From Phycisphaerales bacterium UBA4658 (GTDB taxonomy: Bacteria; Planctomycetota; Phycisphaerae; Phycisphaerales; UBA1924), in the NCBI GenBank assembly GCA_002405485.1, contig DHLW01000203.1, positions 3,634 to 18,972 of the forward strand: 15,339 nucleotides of DNA, read 5' to 3'. Of this stretch, positions 1 to 7,037 are shown one piece after another (position 1 is the first letter of the stretch; each line of letters opens with the position of its first letter). The notes beneath the pieces were generated by a model. That model had not been told where the DNA came from, made no database searches, and worked only from the letters and a program-made list of their open reading frames with translations. Position numbers and translations under genes: made by a program.

Positions 1-1538
1 GGCGTCTCGATCGGGCAGATGCGCCCGTAGTGCGAGATGTGCACGTCGCGCACCTCGAAGCCGGCACGCTTGCGGTTCAGACCGCCCGGCCCGAGCGCCG
101 AGAGACGCCGCTCGTGCACGAGCGACGAGAGCGGATTGGTCTGGTCGACGACCTGCGAGAGCTCGGAGCGCCCGAAGAAGAAATCGATTGCGCTGGAGAT
201 GCTCTTGCTGTTCACAAGGTCGGCGATCTTGGCGATCTCGTCCGGATCCTTGACGCTCATGCGCTCCTGCACCGTCCGCCGAAGCTTCAGGAAGCCCTTG
301 CGCAGCTCCTCCACCGCCAGCTCGTCGAGCGTGCGCAGGCGACGGTTGCCCAGGTGGTCGATGTCGTCCACCTGCGCCGCGGCCTGCCCCGTCTTGGGGT
401 CGATCCGCTTGGAACGCAGATCCAGGATGTACGTGATGACCTTCAGGAAGTCCTCGGCCCGGATGAACATCTGCTCTTCCGGAACGTTCAGCCCGAACTT
501 GCGGTTGATCCGGAAACGCCCCACCCGACCCAGGCGATACCGGGCGTCGTCGTAGAACTTCTCCAGGAACAACTGCTTGGCCTTGTCGATCTGCGGCGGG
601 TTGCCCGGACGCAGCTTCGTGTAGATCTTCAGCAGAGCTCGCTCATAGTCGTTCTCGGCCTCGAACTGCTCGAGCTTCTCCTCGGCGACCGTGTTCAGGA
701 TCAGCGAGTCGCTCGGGTTCTGGATGACCCGAACCTTCTTCAGCGAGCTGTTCAGGATCTTCGACGCGGCTTCCTCGCCGATCTGCCGACCCACGTGCAC
801 GAGCTCCTCGCCCGTCTCGGTGTCGATGATGCTCGCAGCCGCCCAGTGCTCGGGACGGACCTGCTCGGCCTTGATCTCGGTGACCTCGTAGAACAGCCCG
901 AGCAGCGCGTCGGTCGACGCGATGGACTCGTCCAGGCAGCGCAGGAACGTGGTCGCCGCGATCTTCGTGCTCTGGTCGATCCGCATCGCCAGAACGTCCT
1001 TCTTGGTCACCTCGAGCTCGATCCACGAGCCGCGCTCGGGAATGATGCGGGCCGAGTGCAGCGGACGATCGCCTTCGGCCGACACGATCGAGAAGTCCAC
1101 GCCCGGGGAGCGGTGGAGCTGGCTCACGATCACGCGCTCGGCGCCGTTCACGATGAACTCGCCCCCGCCCATCATGATCGGGAACTCCCCGAGGTAGATC
1201 TCCTCCTCGGCCATCTCCGGGTGGTTCTCGCGCGTGAGCTTCACGCAGACCCGGAACGGGAGCCCGTAGGTGAGGCGCAACTCCCGACACTCGTCGGGGG
1301 TGTACCGGGGTTCCTCGAGCGTGTAGTACAAATACTCAAGCTTCATCGCGCCGTCGTACGACTCGATGGGATAGACCTCGCGGAGCAGCGCTTCGAGCCC
1401 GATCGCAGGATCCCGGTCGTGCGGGCCCTTCTCGATCTGCAGGAATCGCTGGTATCCATCGTGCTGAATCCGCGTCAAAACGGGGACGGGGGTGCCGTCG
1501 CCACGCTTGGAAAAATCGCGCACGGTTGTCGCTGCCAT
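1..1538 (-). CDS. rpoB: RNA polymerase beta subunit, N-terminal 512 codons (partial)
   Basis: This is the beta subunit of DNA-dependent RNA polymerase, which forms one jaw of the active-site cleft in the alpha2-beta-beta'-omega core. The frame runs off the left edge, so the C-terminal part (E. coli beta is 1342 aa) is missing. Recognised segments are [20 protein letters not shown] (beta protrusion), the rifampicin-pocket segment [20 protein letters not shown], then [19 protein letters not shown] and [10 protein letters not shown] at the edge. Two ATGs lie in tandem (1541 and 1538). I chose the second because the SD-like GAGG is six bases upstream of it and only three from the first. It is the last visible gene of the rplK-rplA-rplJ-rplL-rpoB block and is separated from rplL by a 296-bp gap with an attenuator-like hairpin. 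Identity is certain; the exact start is uncertain by one codon. Confidence 0.97.
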   Translation of the reverse strand, partial: MAATTVRDFSKRGDGTPVPVLTRIQHDGYQRFLQIEKGPHDRDPAIGLEALLREVYPIESYDGAMKLEYLYYTLEEPRYTPDECRELRLTYGLPFRVCVKLTRENHPEMAEEEIYLGEFPIMMGGGEFIVNGAERVIVSQLHRSPGVDFSIVSAEGDRPLHSARIIPERGSWIELEVTKKDVLAMRIDQSTKIAATTFLRCLDESIASTDALLGLFYEVTEIKAEQVRPEHWAAASIIDTETGEELVHVGRQIGEEAASKILNSSLKKVRVIQNPSDSLILNTVAEEKLEQFEAENDYERALLKIYTKLRPGNPPQIDKAKQLFLEKFYDDARYRLGRVGRFRINRKFGLNVPEEQMFIRAEDFLKVITYILDLRSKRIDPKTGQAAAQVDDIDHLGNRRLRTLDELAVEELRKGFLKLRRTVQERMSVKDPDEIAKIADLVNSKSISSAIDFFFGRSELSQVVDQTNPLSSLVHERRLSALGPGGLNRKRAGFEVRDVHISHYGRICPIET

Positions 1539-1837
1539 CATGATCCTCGTGATGGTTGGGATAGCCGACCGGCGTTTGAGACCGGGCGGTTCGGATGTCT
1601 TGCTATGCCGAGTACTTCAAATCGCCCTGAACCCGCTCGTTGCCCGCTGTGCTGCCGCTCGCAAAGGAATCGCCAAGTCTACCCCGCCACTTCCGGGCGA
1701 GCAAGCCGCCCCGCACGGATTCCCGATGCGCGGCCCGCCGCTTGCTTCACCATTTCCCCCCACACATGTGAGAGCAAAGACAAGGGCCTCCCCCAATGTG
1801 GGGAGACCCTTGTTCAGAATCACAGGGAGTGGTCGAC
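1539..1837 (-). promoter_or_regulatory. rplL-rpoB intergenic leader
   Basis: This gap of roughly 300 bases holds no credible gene. Its rplL-proximal end carries a strong hairpin (listed separately) and its rpoB-proximal end carries the SD-like GAGG before the tandem ATGs. On the minus strand there are some AT-richer patches (around 1610-1625) where a secondary rpoB promoter could lie, but I see no convincing -35/-10 pair. In other bacteria the same gap carries an attenuator that lowers rpoBC transcription relative to rplJL; position and structure fit that role here. The regulatory role is inference. Confidence 0.5.
1770..1812 (-). terminator. Attenuator or partial terminator after rplL
   Basis: The stem-loop spans 1781-1812, starting 25 bases after the rplL stop in the direction of transcription. 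Read on the minus strand it is CAAGGGTCTCCCC, loop ACATTG, then GGGGAGGCCCTTG: 13 pairs including one U-G wobble. On the plus strand that same position would be a C-A mismatch, so the structure is better formed in the minus-strand RNA. The following tract is TCTTTGCTCTC, pyrimidine-rich but not a clean U-run. A strong stem with a weak U-tract suggests partial read-through, as expected between rplL and rpoB. Confidence 0.7.
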
Positions 1838-2227
1838 TTAGGCCAGCTCGACCTTGGCGCCGGCTTCCTCAAGCTGCTTCTTGAGCTTCTCGGCGTCGGC
1901 CTTGGGGAGGGCGGTCTTGACGGGCTTGCCGGGGGCCTCGACGAAGGCCTTGGCCTCGGCCAGACCCAGGCCGGTGGCCTCGCGGACGACCTTGATGACG
2001 CCGATCTTCTTGGCGGCATCGACTTCCTTGAGGACGACGTCGAAGTTCGACTTCTCCTCTTCCTTCGCGGCCGCGGCCCCGCCGCCGCCGCCACCCGCCG
2101 CCATCACCACCGCGCCGCCGGCGGCGGCCTCGATGCCGTAGGTGTCCTTGAGATACTTGCCAAGCTCAACGGCGTCCTTGAGGGAGAGGCCAGCGAGCTT
2201 GTCACCGAGTTCCTGAATCGTGGACAT
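1838..2227 (-). CDS. rplL: 50S ribosomal protein L7/L12
   Basis: This is the stalk protein of the large ribosomal subunit. It is present in several copies bound to L10 and recruits and stimulates the GTPase factors EF-Tu, EF-G and IF2. At 129 aa it is a usual length. The N-terminal dimerisation helices ([26 protein letters not shown]) lead into an Ala/Gly hinge (about residues 34-54) with six consecutive glycines. The C-terminal domain then contains the family core [20 protein letters not shown] and ends [15 protein letters not shown] chose the ATG at 2227 over an in-frame TTG three codons upstream: it matches the family N terminus and has AAAGG nine bases before it. It follows rplJ after an unusually large 183-bp gap and is followed by the attenuator hairpin. 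Confidence 0.98.
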   Translation of the reverse strand: MSTIQELGDKLAGLSLKDAVELGKYLKDTYGIEAAAGGAVVMAAGGGGGGAAAAKEEEKSNFDVVLKEVDAAKKIGVIKVVREATGLGLAEAKAFVEAPGKPVKTALPKADAEKLKKQLEEAGAKVELA

Positions 2228-2410
2228 GGAATCCAACCTTTCGTACCTGGCGGCCCGCGGAGGCAGGCCGTCGTGTCATGCACCCAAGAGGTCTCGGAAC
2301 TGTTCCGATCTTTACAGCCCTTGCGGGCCCAGTCGGGTGCGGTGATGTCATTGCGGACGGTTTCGGGGCATCGGGAGTCGGGCCTCGGGGTTCGCCGCGG
2401 CCCGATGCGA
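2228..2410 (-). other. rplJ-rplL intergenic region with competing stem-loops
   Basis: This 183-bp gap holds no gene. Next to the rplJ stop, two stems share bases. Stem 1 pairs 2378-2384 (TCGGGCC) with 2399-2405 (GGCCCGA) and continues inward, past a mismatch, as CGG/CCG around a six-base loop. Stem 2 pairs 2368-2375 (GCATCGGG) with 2401-2408 (CCCGATGC), eight perfect pairs. The two cannot form together because both use 2401-2405. A small separate hairpin, TCGGAA-CTG-TTCCGA, lies at 2294-2308. No U-tract follows any of them, so they look more like processing or stability elements than terminators. Function is unknown. Confidence 0.45.
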
Positions 2411-2956
2411 TTACCCCACTTTCGCGATTGCCTCGCCCTTTTCCAGCTTGGTCTCAATCGCCTTGACCAGGCCGGCGACGTTGGCGCCGGGACCCTTGAT
2501 CTGGGCGACGAGCTTGCGAGCCGGCCCGAGGATGAGCGTGACGGTCTGGCCGAGCGCTTCCTCGCGGGTCGGGTACTTGGAGAGTTCCTTGACGCCCTTT
2601 TCACCGGCGAAGAGGGTGCCATCGAGGACGGCGCCCTTGAGCTCCACGCCGGGGAAGTCGGCGAGGGCCTTGGTGAGCTCGCGGGCGATCTCGACGACGC
2701 TGGATCCGCCGTGCACCACGGCGTTGGAGCCGGTGAGCATGGGGAAGAGCGGCTCGAGCCCGGAACCGGCGAGGGCCTTCTTGGCCAGGGAGTTGCGCAC
2801 GACGGTGATCTTGACCTGCTTCTTGCGCAGGTTGGACCGGAGCTTGGTCGTGTCGATCGCCTTCACGCCGCGGATGGAGATGAGGGCGGCGTTGCTGACG
2901 CCGGTGAGCCGCGAGCTGGTCTCGCGGATGAGCATTTCTTTGACGGCCTTCGACAT
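2411..2956 (-). CDS. rplJ: 50S ribosomal protein L10
   Basis: L10 anchors the L7/L12 stalk to 23S rRNA at the base of the GTPase-associated centre. The 181-aa product is a normal length. It begins MSKAVKEMLIRETSSRLTGV and carries the typical L10 segments RSNLRKKQVKITVVRNSLAKKA and GSNAVVHGG, with a helical C terminus (VAGLVKAIETKLEKGEAIAKVG) expected to bind L7/L12. The start ATG lies three bases after the rplA TAA, with the GGAGG SD inside the last codons of rplA, so translation is probably coupled to L1. A 183-bp gap separates it from rplL downstream. Confidence 0.97.
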   Translation of the reverse strand: MSKAVKEMLIRETSSRLTGVSNAALISIRGVKAIDTTKLRSNLRKKQVKITVVRNSLAKKALAGSGLEPLFPMLTGSNAVVHGGSSVVEIARELTKALADFPGVELKGAVLDGTLFAGEKGVKELSKYPTREEALGQTVTLILGPARKLVAQIKGPGANVAGLVKAIETKLEKGEAIAKVG

Positions 2957-2959
2957 GGA

Positions 2960-3661
2960 TTATTCCTCCACCTTCGGGGCTTCGATCTTGATCTGCACGC
3001 CCGGGGTCATGCACCCCGCGATGACGCACTTCTTGATGTACGCGCCCTTGGTCGTGGAGGGACGCATCTTCTCGATGTGCTTGATGAAGTGCTCGACGTT
3101 CTGGGCAAGAGCATCGGGGGCGAAGCTCATCTTGCCCACCACCGCGTGCACGTTCCCGGCCTTGTCGTTGCGGAACTCGACCTTGCCGGCCGAGTATTCC
3201 TTCACGGCGGTCGCCACGTCGTTGGTCACCGTCCCGCTCTTGGGCGAGGGCATGAGCCCCTTGGGGCCGAGCACCTTGCCGAGCTTGGAGACCACGCGCA
3301 TCATGTCCGGCGTGGCGATCGCCACGTCGAAGTCCATCCAGCCGCCCTCGATCTTGGAGACCAGATCCTCGCCGCCGGCCTCAACGGCCCCGGCGTCCTT
3401 GGCGGGCTTGATGTTGTCCTCGCGGCAGAAGGCGATGACCTTCTTCTTCACGCCGATGCCGTTGGGCAGACTCACCGAGCCGCGGATGGCCTGATCGGCC
3501 TGCTCGGCGTCGATGCCCAGGTGCATGACGATGTTCACCGTCTGGTCGAACTTCGGACCCTTGAACTTCTTGATGGCGCTGACGGCCTCGGCGGGGGTCA
3601 TCTCGTTCTGAGGGACCAGCGCGGCGTTGGCCTTGGAGCGCTTGGAAATCTTCGTTGCCAT
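2960..3661 (-). CDS. rplA: 50S ribosomal protein L1
   Basis: L1 forms the mobile L1 stalk that helps release deacylated tRNA from the E site, and in many bacteria it represses its own rplK-rplA mRNA. The 233-aa product is full length. Recognised segments are DQTVNIVMHLGIDAEQADQA near residue 40, the NGIGVKKKV core, KVLGPKGLMPSPKSGTVT in domain II, and GNVHAVVGKMSF returning to domain I. The start ATG at 3661 lies six bases after the rplK stop, and the gene ends in the SD of rplJ, so rplK-rplA-rplJ is a tight operon. Confidence 0.98.
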   Translation of the reverse strand: MATKISKRSKANAALVPQNEMTPAEAVSAIKKFKGPKFDQTVNIVMHLGIDAEQADQAIRGSVSLPNGIGVKKKVIAFCREDNIKPAKDAGAVEAGGEDLVSKIEGGWMDFDVAIATPDMMRVVSKLGKVLGPKGLMPSPKSGTVTNDVATAVKEYSAGKVEFRNDKAGNVHAVVGKMSFAPDALAQNVEHFIKHIEKMRPSTTKGAYIKKCVIAGCMTPGVQIKIEAPKVEE

Positions 3662-3667
3662 GACGCT

Positions 3668-4099
3668 TTAGCCCTCCACCACAAGAACGCCCATGTTCCG
3701 GCACTGACCCTCGATGATCCGCATCGCGGCCTCGATCGAGCCCGCGTTCAGGTCGGCCATCTTCTCCTGGGCGATCGCCTTCACCTGGGTCTTGGTGAGC
3801 TTGCCGACCTTTTCCTTGTTCGGCACGCCGGAGCCCTTCTCGATCTTCGCCGCCTCGCGGATGAGCACCGCGGCGGGTGAGCTCTTGATCTCGAAGCTGA
3901 ACGAGCGGTCGTTGTAGACCGTGATCACGCAGCCGACGACCTTGCCGTTGAGCTTGGCGGTCGCCGCGTTGAACTGCTGGACGAACTGGCCGGGGTTGAT
4001 GCCGGCACCGCCGAGCGCGGGGCCCAGTGGCGGCGCAGGCGTCGCCTTGCCCCCGGGGGCCATCACCTTGATCTTATTGATAGCTTCTTTTTTGGCCAT
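3668..4099 (-). CDS. rplK: 50S ribosomal protein L11
   Basis: L11 binds the GTPase-centre rRNA hairpin next to the L7/L12 stalk and takes part in factor binding and the stringent response. At 143 aa it has the standard length. The N-terminal domain carries APGGKATPAPPLGPALGGAG, and the C-terminal rRNA-binding domain carries IEKGSGVPNKEKVGKLTKTQ followed by GSIEAAMRIIEGQCRNMGV. The frame stays open 23 codons upstream, but ATG at 4099 gives the family N terminus (MAKKEAINKIKV) and has GGAGG nine bases before it. It is the first gene of the block here. Upstream lie a gene-free leader and a tRNA, not the more usual secE-nusG. Confidence 0.97.
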   Translation of the reverse strand: MAKKEAINKIKVMAPGGKATPAPPLGPALGGAGINPGQFVQQFNAATAKLNGKVVGCVITVYNDRSFSFEIKSSPAAVLIREAAKIEKGSGVPNKEKVGKLTKTQVKAIAQEKMADLNAGSIEAAMRIIEGQCRNMGVLVVEG

Positions 4100-4373
4100 G
4101 CTGCTCCACCTCCCACTGGCTCGCCCGCGTGGGCTGTGCGTCTTCCGGCCAAGGAGAGACGCGAGCAAGTGGTGTAACGGTCTTGGCTGTCGCCCGGCGG
4201 GCCACGTTGGCCGCCGAGCAGGGTCGAGAGTGTAGGCACGAAGTCAGGGGCGGGGCGCGGGCTTCGGGCTTGCGCCGCATTTCCAGGAATCGGTCCCAAG
4301 CAAAATCCAAAAATCTGCTTGGAATCGACGTCTTTCCAGGGTCTGAAACCCGAGCCCGGATGACCAGCTCTGC
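4100..4373 (-). promoter_or_regulatory. rplK operon leader, gene-free
   Basis: The stretch between the tRNA terminator and rplK holds no credible gene. Because an intrinsic terminator closes the tRNA unit, the operon promoter should lie here. I see no clear -35/-10 pair; the best -10-like element on the minus strand is TACACT near 4225-4235, without a matching -35. One hairpin is visible at 4196-4215: minus strand GGCGGCCA, loop ACG, then TGG-C-CCGCC with one bulged C. An L1-binding autoregulatory site is expected in such leaders, but I could not recognise its conserved elements in this hairpin. Confidence 0.4.
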
Positions 4374-4407
4374 AAAAACCACAGCCCCGGCACAGGGCCG
4401 GGGCTGT
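4374..4407 (-). terminator. Intrinsic terminator of the tRNA-Ala unit
   Basis: On the minus strand an 11-bp perfect stem, ACAGCCCCGGC / GCCGGGGCTGT (4397-4407 with 4381-4391), encloses a five-base loop and is followed by GG and five Ts (4374-4378). It begins about ten bases after the tRNA 3' end. This is a standard Rho-independent terminator and separates the tRNA unit from the rplK operon. Confidence 0.9.
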
Positions 4408-4417
4408 TCACGGGAAG

Positions 4418-4492
4418 TGGAGGCGACGAGACTCGAACTCGTGACCTCATCCATGCCATGGATGCGCTCTACCAAAACTGAGCTACGCCCCC
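4418..4492 (-). tRNA. tRNA-Ala (anticodon GGC)
   Basis: The minus strand folds into a full cloverleaf of 75 nt without CCA. The acceptor arm is GGGGGCG/CGCCTCC with discriminator A. The D stem is GCTC/GAGC. The anticodon stem is CATCC/GGATG around loop ATGGCAT with anticodon GGC. A five-base variable region AGGTC and T arm ACGAG-TTCGAGT-CTCGT complete it. G3-U70 in the acceptor stem is the alanine identity pair, and the potential A32-U38 pair is typical of tRNA-Ala(GGC). CCA is not encoded (the next bases are CTT). The D loop AGTTTTGGTA is ten bases, one or two longer than usual. It reads GCC codons, which should be common in this GC-rich genome. Confidence 0.96.
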
Positions 4493-4541
4493 GTGGCGTT
4501 TGAGTTGTCTCCCGCTCGGCTTGCACCGGGCAGGAAAGGTC

Positions 4542-4569
4542 ATCGTAGATCGGCTGGCCGAAAGGTCAA
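4542..4569 (-). promoter_or_regulatory. Sigma70-like promoter of tRNA-Ala
   Basis: On the minus strand TTGACC (4564-4569) is followed after 16 bases by TACGAT (4542-4547). The -35 matches TTGACA in five of six positions and the -10 matches TATAAT in four of six. The tRNA 5' end lies about 50 bases downstream, leaving room for a short leader to be trimmed by RNase P. This is the best promoter match in the window. Confidence 0.6.
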
Positions 4570-4609
4570 CTTGCCTCCGGCGTTGGCCGCGTGGGTTGTA
4601 TCCCCGCGG

Positions 4610-5749
4610 TCATTTCCGCGTCGTCGTCACCACAAAGTCGCTGGTGCGGGTGACGGGGATGCCCATGGCGTTGATGTCCAGGGTCTGCCGCTGCTCCAGG
4701 ACGAACTTCCGGGCGGTGCCGGTGGCGGTGTCCCACTCGGCGCTGCCCTTGAGCATCTGGTCCTTGAGGGTGCCGGCGGGGTTCTTGCCGGGCTCGGTGC
4801 CGGTGAGCTCGATGCGGCCAGTGATCGCGATATTCGCGATGCCGTCCTTCACGCCCGACAGGGTGCTGGTGGTCACGAAGGCATACTTGCCCACGGCGGC
4901 GGCGTTGAGCTCGTCGGTGTTGGCCCACGACTCGCCGACGGCGGCGGGCTTTCGCCCGTCCTTGACCCAGAAGACCGAGTTCCACCGGACTCTGACCAGA
5001 TCCGGACCGACCAGCGCTTGAATGTTCGGGGCCAGCGGGCCGCGGGCGTTGGGATTCACGCGCGGGTCGCCCTGCACCCCGATGATGTTGCCGTCGGCGT
5101 TGAGTGTGAGCTTGAGCACCGCGCCGATGATCGGCCGAAACGCCTGCGCGATGGGGTTGATGATCTCGCTGTCGTCGCGTGGAGCGGCGGAATCCCACGA
5201 GAAATCGCCCTGCGGGATCGTCGCGGTGGCCTTCACGGCCTTGAGTTCCAGCTCGAGCTCCGCCCCCTGATCCGACGCCGAGATGACCCGGAGTTCGTAC
5301 TCGGCGGTCTGATCGATCGAGGTCGTCGAGCTCATGCCCTGAGACGATCGCTGGATGCCCTGCTCTGACTTGCTCGGCTCGGTCTTGGCCGGCTCAGTCT
5401 TGGCCGGCTCGGACTTGGCGGGGTCGGACTTTGCCGGGTCGGCGGGGGCCTCTCCACCTCGGGCCGGCTCGGTCTTTGTGGGCTCGGCTTTGGCGGGCTC
5501 GGCCTTGCCGTCTGCGGGCTTGTCGGCGGGCTTGGTCTCCGGCATCGCGCCGCCGACGGCCATCATGTCGGTCCGCTTGGTGTGCTGGACGAACGTCACG
5601 CTCATGCCGGGCTTGAACTTGGGCGTGAGGTCAACGGTCTCGGAACGAGCCATGGCCCCCGCCGCACTGGACTCGGGGAACGCTCCCAGAGACCCCAGGG
5701 TCGCGCCAAGCCCAACCCCTGCCGCCACGATCAGTCGAATGCTCTTCAT
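4610..5749 (-). CDS. Exported protein of unknown function, paralogue A (DUF6263-like)
   Basis: Function is unknown. The 379-aa product starts with a signal-peptide-like segment (K2, R5, hydrophobic to about residue 20, then small residues SAAGAMA). A conserved motif LTPKFKPGMS follows at 41-50. Next is a Pro/Ala/Lys/Glu linker (about 70-130) built of EPAKT/DPAKS pentapeptides, then a beta-rich domain with WDSAAP, AFRPIIGAVLKLTLNADGNI, GESW and EWDTATG. The same landmarks occur in the genes at 5837 and 7814, so the three are paralogues. They resemble the DUF6263 type; I am not certain of that family name. ATG 5749 has GGAGA six bases upstream. The gene lies 87 bp after paralogue B with no terminator seen between, so it is probably co-transcribed. 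Confidence 0.85.
   Translation of the reverse strand: MKSIRLIVAAGVGLGATLGSLGAFPESSAAGAMARSETVDLTPKFKPGMSVTFVQHTKRTDMMAVGGAMPETKPADKPADGKAEPAKAEPTKTEPARGGEAPADPAKSDPAKSEPAKTEPAKTEPSKSEQGIQRSSQGMSSTTSIDQTAEYELRVISASDQGAELELELKAVKATATIPQGDFSWDSAAPRDDSEIINPIAQAFRPIIGAVLKLTLNADGNIIGVQGDPRVNPNARGPLAPNIQALVGPDLVRVRWNSVFWVKDGRKPAAVGESWANTDELNAAAVGKYAFVTTSTLSGVKDGIANIAITGRIELTGTEPGKNPAGTLKDQMLKGSAEWDTATGTARKFVLEQRQTLDINAMGIPVTRTSDFVVTTTRK
5376..5510 (-). repeat. 15-bp tandem repeats encoding EPAKT-type pentapeptides
   Basis: Within paralogue A, a 15-base unit (plus strand GGCTCGGTCTTGGCC and variants) recurs in register from 5376, with clear copies at 5376, 5391, 5406 and 5421. A less regular spacer follows, then further copies to about 5510. 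On the coding strand these give (E/D)PAK(T/S). Copies have diverged at third positions, with changes such as EPSKS and EPTKT. The period is a multiple of three, so copy-number change would keep the frame. The encoded linker is probably extended and flexible. Confidence 0.8.
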
Positions 5750-5836
5750 AACCAGTCTCCAGGGCGCACGCGCCACAAGGCCAACTTCAGCAGACTTGCC
5801 CCCAAGAGGCGGGCCGCGATGGTAGACGATTGCCGC

Positions 5837-6886
5837 TCACTTGCTCCCTGGCTTCGGGGGCTCAGGGACGACTGGCCCGCGCGGGGGAGCCGCGGCCCCC
5901 CAATCGGCGTCCGGTGTTCCGGGCTCGACGCGGGTGATCTGCCTGAGCACGACGGTTTCGACGCGCTGTTTGAGCGTGCCGCGCTCGCCTTCGATGACCT
6001 GACTCTGGCGACCGACGAGGGACACGAGCGACCGGGCCGCGACGTCCCAGACGTAGGTTGCGTTGATGGCGTGATCCTGAAGCTCACCCTTGACTGCGGA
6101 GGGGCCGACGGCGGGGATCAGACGGGTCGTTCCGGTGACGTCGATTCTCGCGCGATCGCCCGAGCGTTCGCCGAGCACGGAGGTGAGGGTGGTGTTGAAG
6201 ATGCCCATGGACCGGTCCGTGACCTTGTCCTCGATGGTCCAGGCCTCGCCGATCGAACCGGATTCTGGTGCGCCGGGGATGCCGTACAGCGGCCTCCACA
6301 CGCCGCGGATGACCTGGTCTCCAAGCAGGGCCTGCGGAATGGGCTTTGGGGGCGTGCCCTTGTCGCCCATGGGCTCGAGGTCCTGATTGCCCTCGATGGA
6401 CACGACCTCGCCCTCGGGGTTCAAGGTGATGGTGATGGGCCGCCCCACCGCGATGTCGATGGCCTGTTTCAGATCCGAAGCGTCGTTGTTGGAGACGGTC
6501 GATGCGCTGTCATGCCAGAGCACCTCGCCGTCGGCGGAGACCTGCATGCGCAGGCGTTCGATGGTGATTGCCAGCACGGCTCCGCCGGCGTCGGCCTTGA
6601 GCACCCGGCGCGACAGGCGGGCCTCCTGGCGATACAACTGGGACCTCTGCCCGCCCTCGTTGCTCAGGATGTTCGCCTTGACGCGGGTCTCCAGTCGCAT
6701 GTCGAACGACGCGGACTGGCCCTTTTCCCAGACCGGACGCAGCGCCACCTTGGGCTCCGCGGCGGCGGGTGGGGCCGGGGGGGTTGCGGCGGTCGGCTGA
6801 GTCGCGTGTGCGGAAGTGATGCCCGAAGCGAGGCATGCCGCGCCACAGGCCAGGATCACCGTCAACGTTCGAACCGCAGGGGCCAT
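5837..6886 (-). CDS. Exported protein of unknown function, paralogue B (DUF6263-like)
   Basis: Function is unknown. The 349-aa product has a signal peptide (MAPAVRTLTVILACGAACLA, probable cleavage after SAHA near residue 28) and a short Pro/Ala linker. The family motif follows as LRPVWEKGQS (49-58), then a beta-rich domain with RRVLKADAGGAVLAITIERL, ITITLNPEGEVVSIEG, GEAW and YVWDVAARSL. These align in order with paralogues A and C. It ends in a proline-rich tail (about the last 20 residues). It lacks the long internal low-complexity insertions of A and C and may be closest to the basic fold. ATG 6886 has GGAG five bases upstream. A is 87 bp downstream and the DUF1569 gene about 150 bp upstream. 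Confidence 0.85.
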   Translation of the reverse strand: MAPAVRTLTVILACGAACLASGITSAHATQPTAATPPAPPAAAEPKVALRPVWEKGQSASFDMRLETRVKANILSNEGGQRSQLYRQEARLSRRVLKADAGGAVLAITIERLRMQVSADGEVLWHDSASTVSNNDASDLKQAIDIAVGRPITITLNPEGEVVSIEGNQDLEPMGDKGTPPKPIPQALLGDQVIRGVWRPLYGIPGAPESGSIGEAWTIEDKVTDRSMGIFNTTLTSVLGERSGDRARIDVTGTTRLIPAVGPSAVKGELQDHAINATYVWDVAARSLVSLVGRQSQVIEGERGTLKQRVETVVLRQITRVEPGTPDADWGAAAPPRGPVVPEPPKPGSK

Positions 6887-6894
6887 GCACACTC

Positions 6895-6936
6895 CGGACA
6901 AAAGAGCCGACAACGGACGTCCGGCTTATCGGACGC
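6895..6936. promoter_or_regulatory. CGGAC repeats and palindrome upstream of paralogue B
   Basis: CGGAC occurs three times on the plus strand (6895, 6915 and 6931), and the middle copy is half of a perfect ten-base palindrome CGGACGTCCG (6915-6924). The cluster covers the last 50 bases before the start codon of paralogue B. An alternative fold pairs AGCCG (6906-6910) with CGGCT (6923-6927), followed on the minus strand by CTTTT, which could be a weak terminator for the DUF1569 gene. An operator role is only a possibility. Confidence 0.25.
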
Positions 6937-7037
6937 TTCCTGCACACACCGAGAGCATTGAGCATCGGTTGAGACGCCTGTGTTCTACCGGCAAATCCGG
7001 CGTCGGCTGCCACCGGTGCGCGGGCGTGCGGGCTGGA

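Noticed and set aside
1617..1823. Small minus-strand frame of 68 codons between rplL and rpoB
   Set aside because: It overlaps the attenuator hairpin, has no convincing SD and no recognisable protein features.
30..1841. Long plus-strand open frame opposite rpoB
   Set aside because: Its translation is low-complexity (His/Leu/Arg/Asp-rich) and it lies antisense to a clear rpoB frame. It is a by-product of high GC content.
1796..3880. 694-codon plus-strand open frame opposite rplL, rplJ, rplA and rplK
   Set aside because: It crosses four certain ribosomal protein genes on the other strand and resembles no family; GC-rich antisense shadow.
4063..4526. Short open frames on both strands around the rplK leader and tRNA
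   Set aside because: They run through the tRNA, its terminator and the rplK start; no SD or family similarity.
6887..7037. Possible terminator between the DUF1569 gene and paralogue B
   Set aside because: The only candidate stem is five pairs (6906-6910 with 6923-6927) followed by CTTTT, too weak to call, so it is mentioned only under the CGGAC feature.
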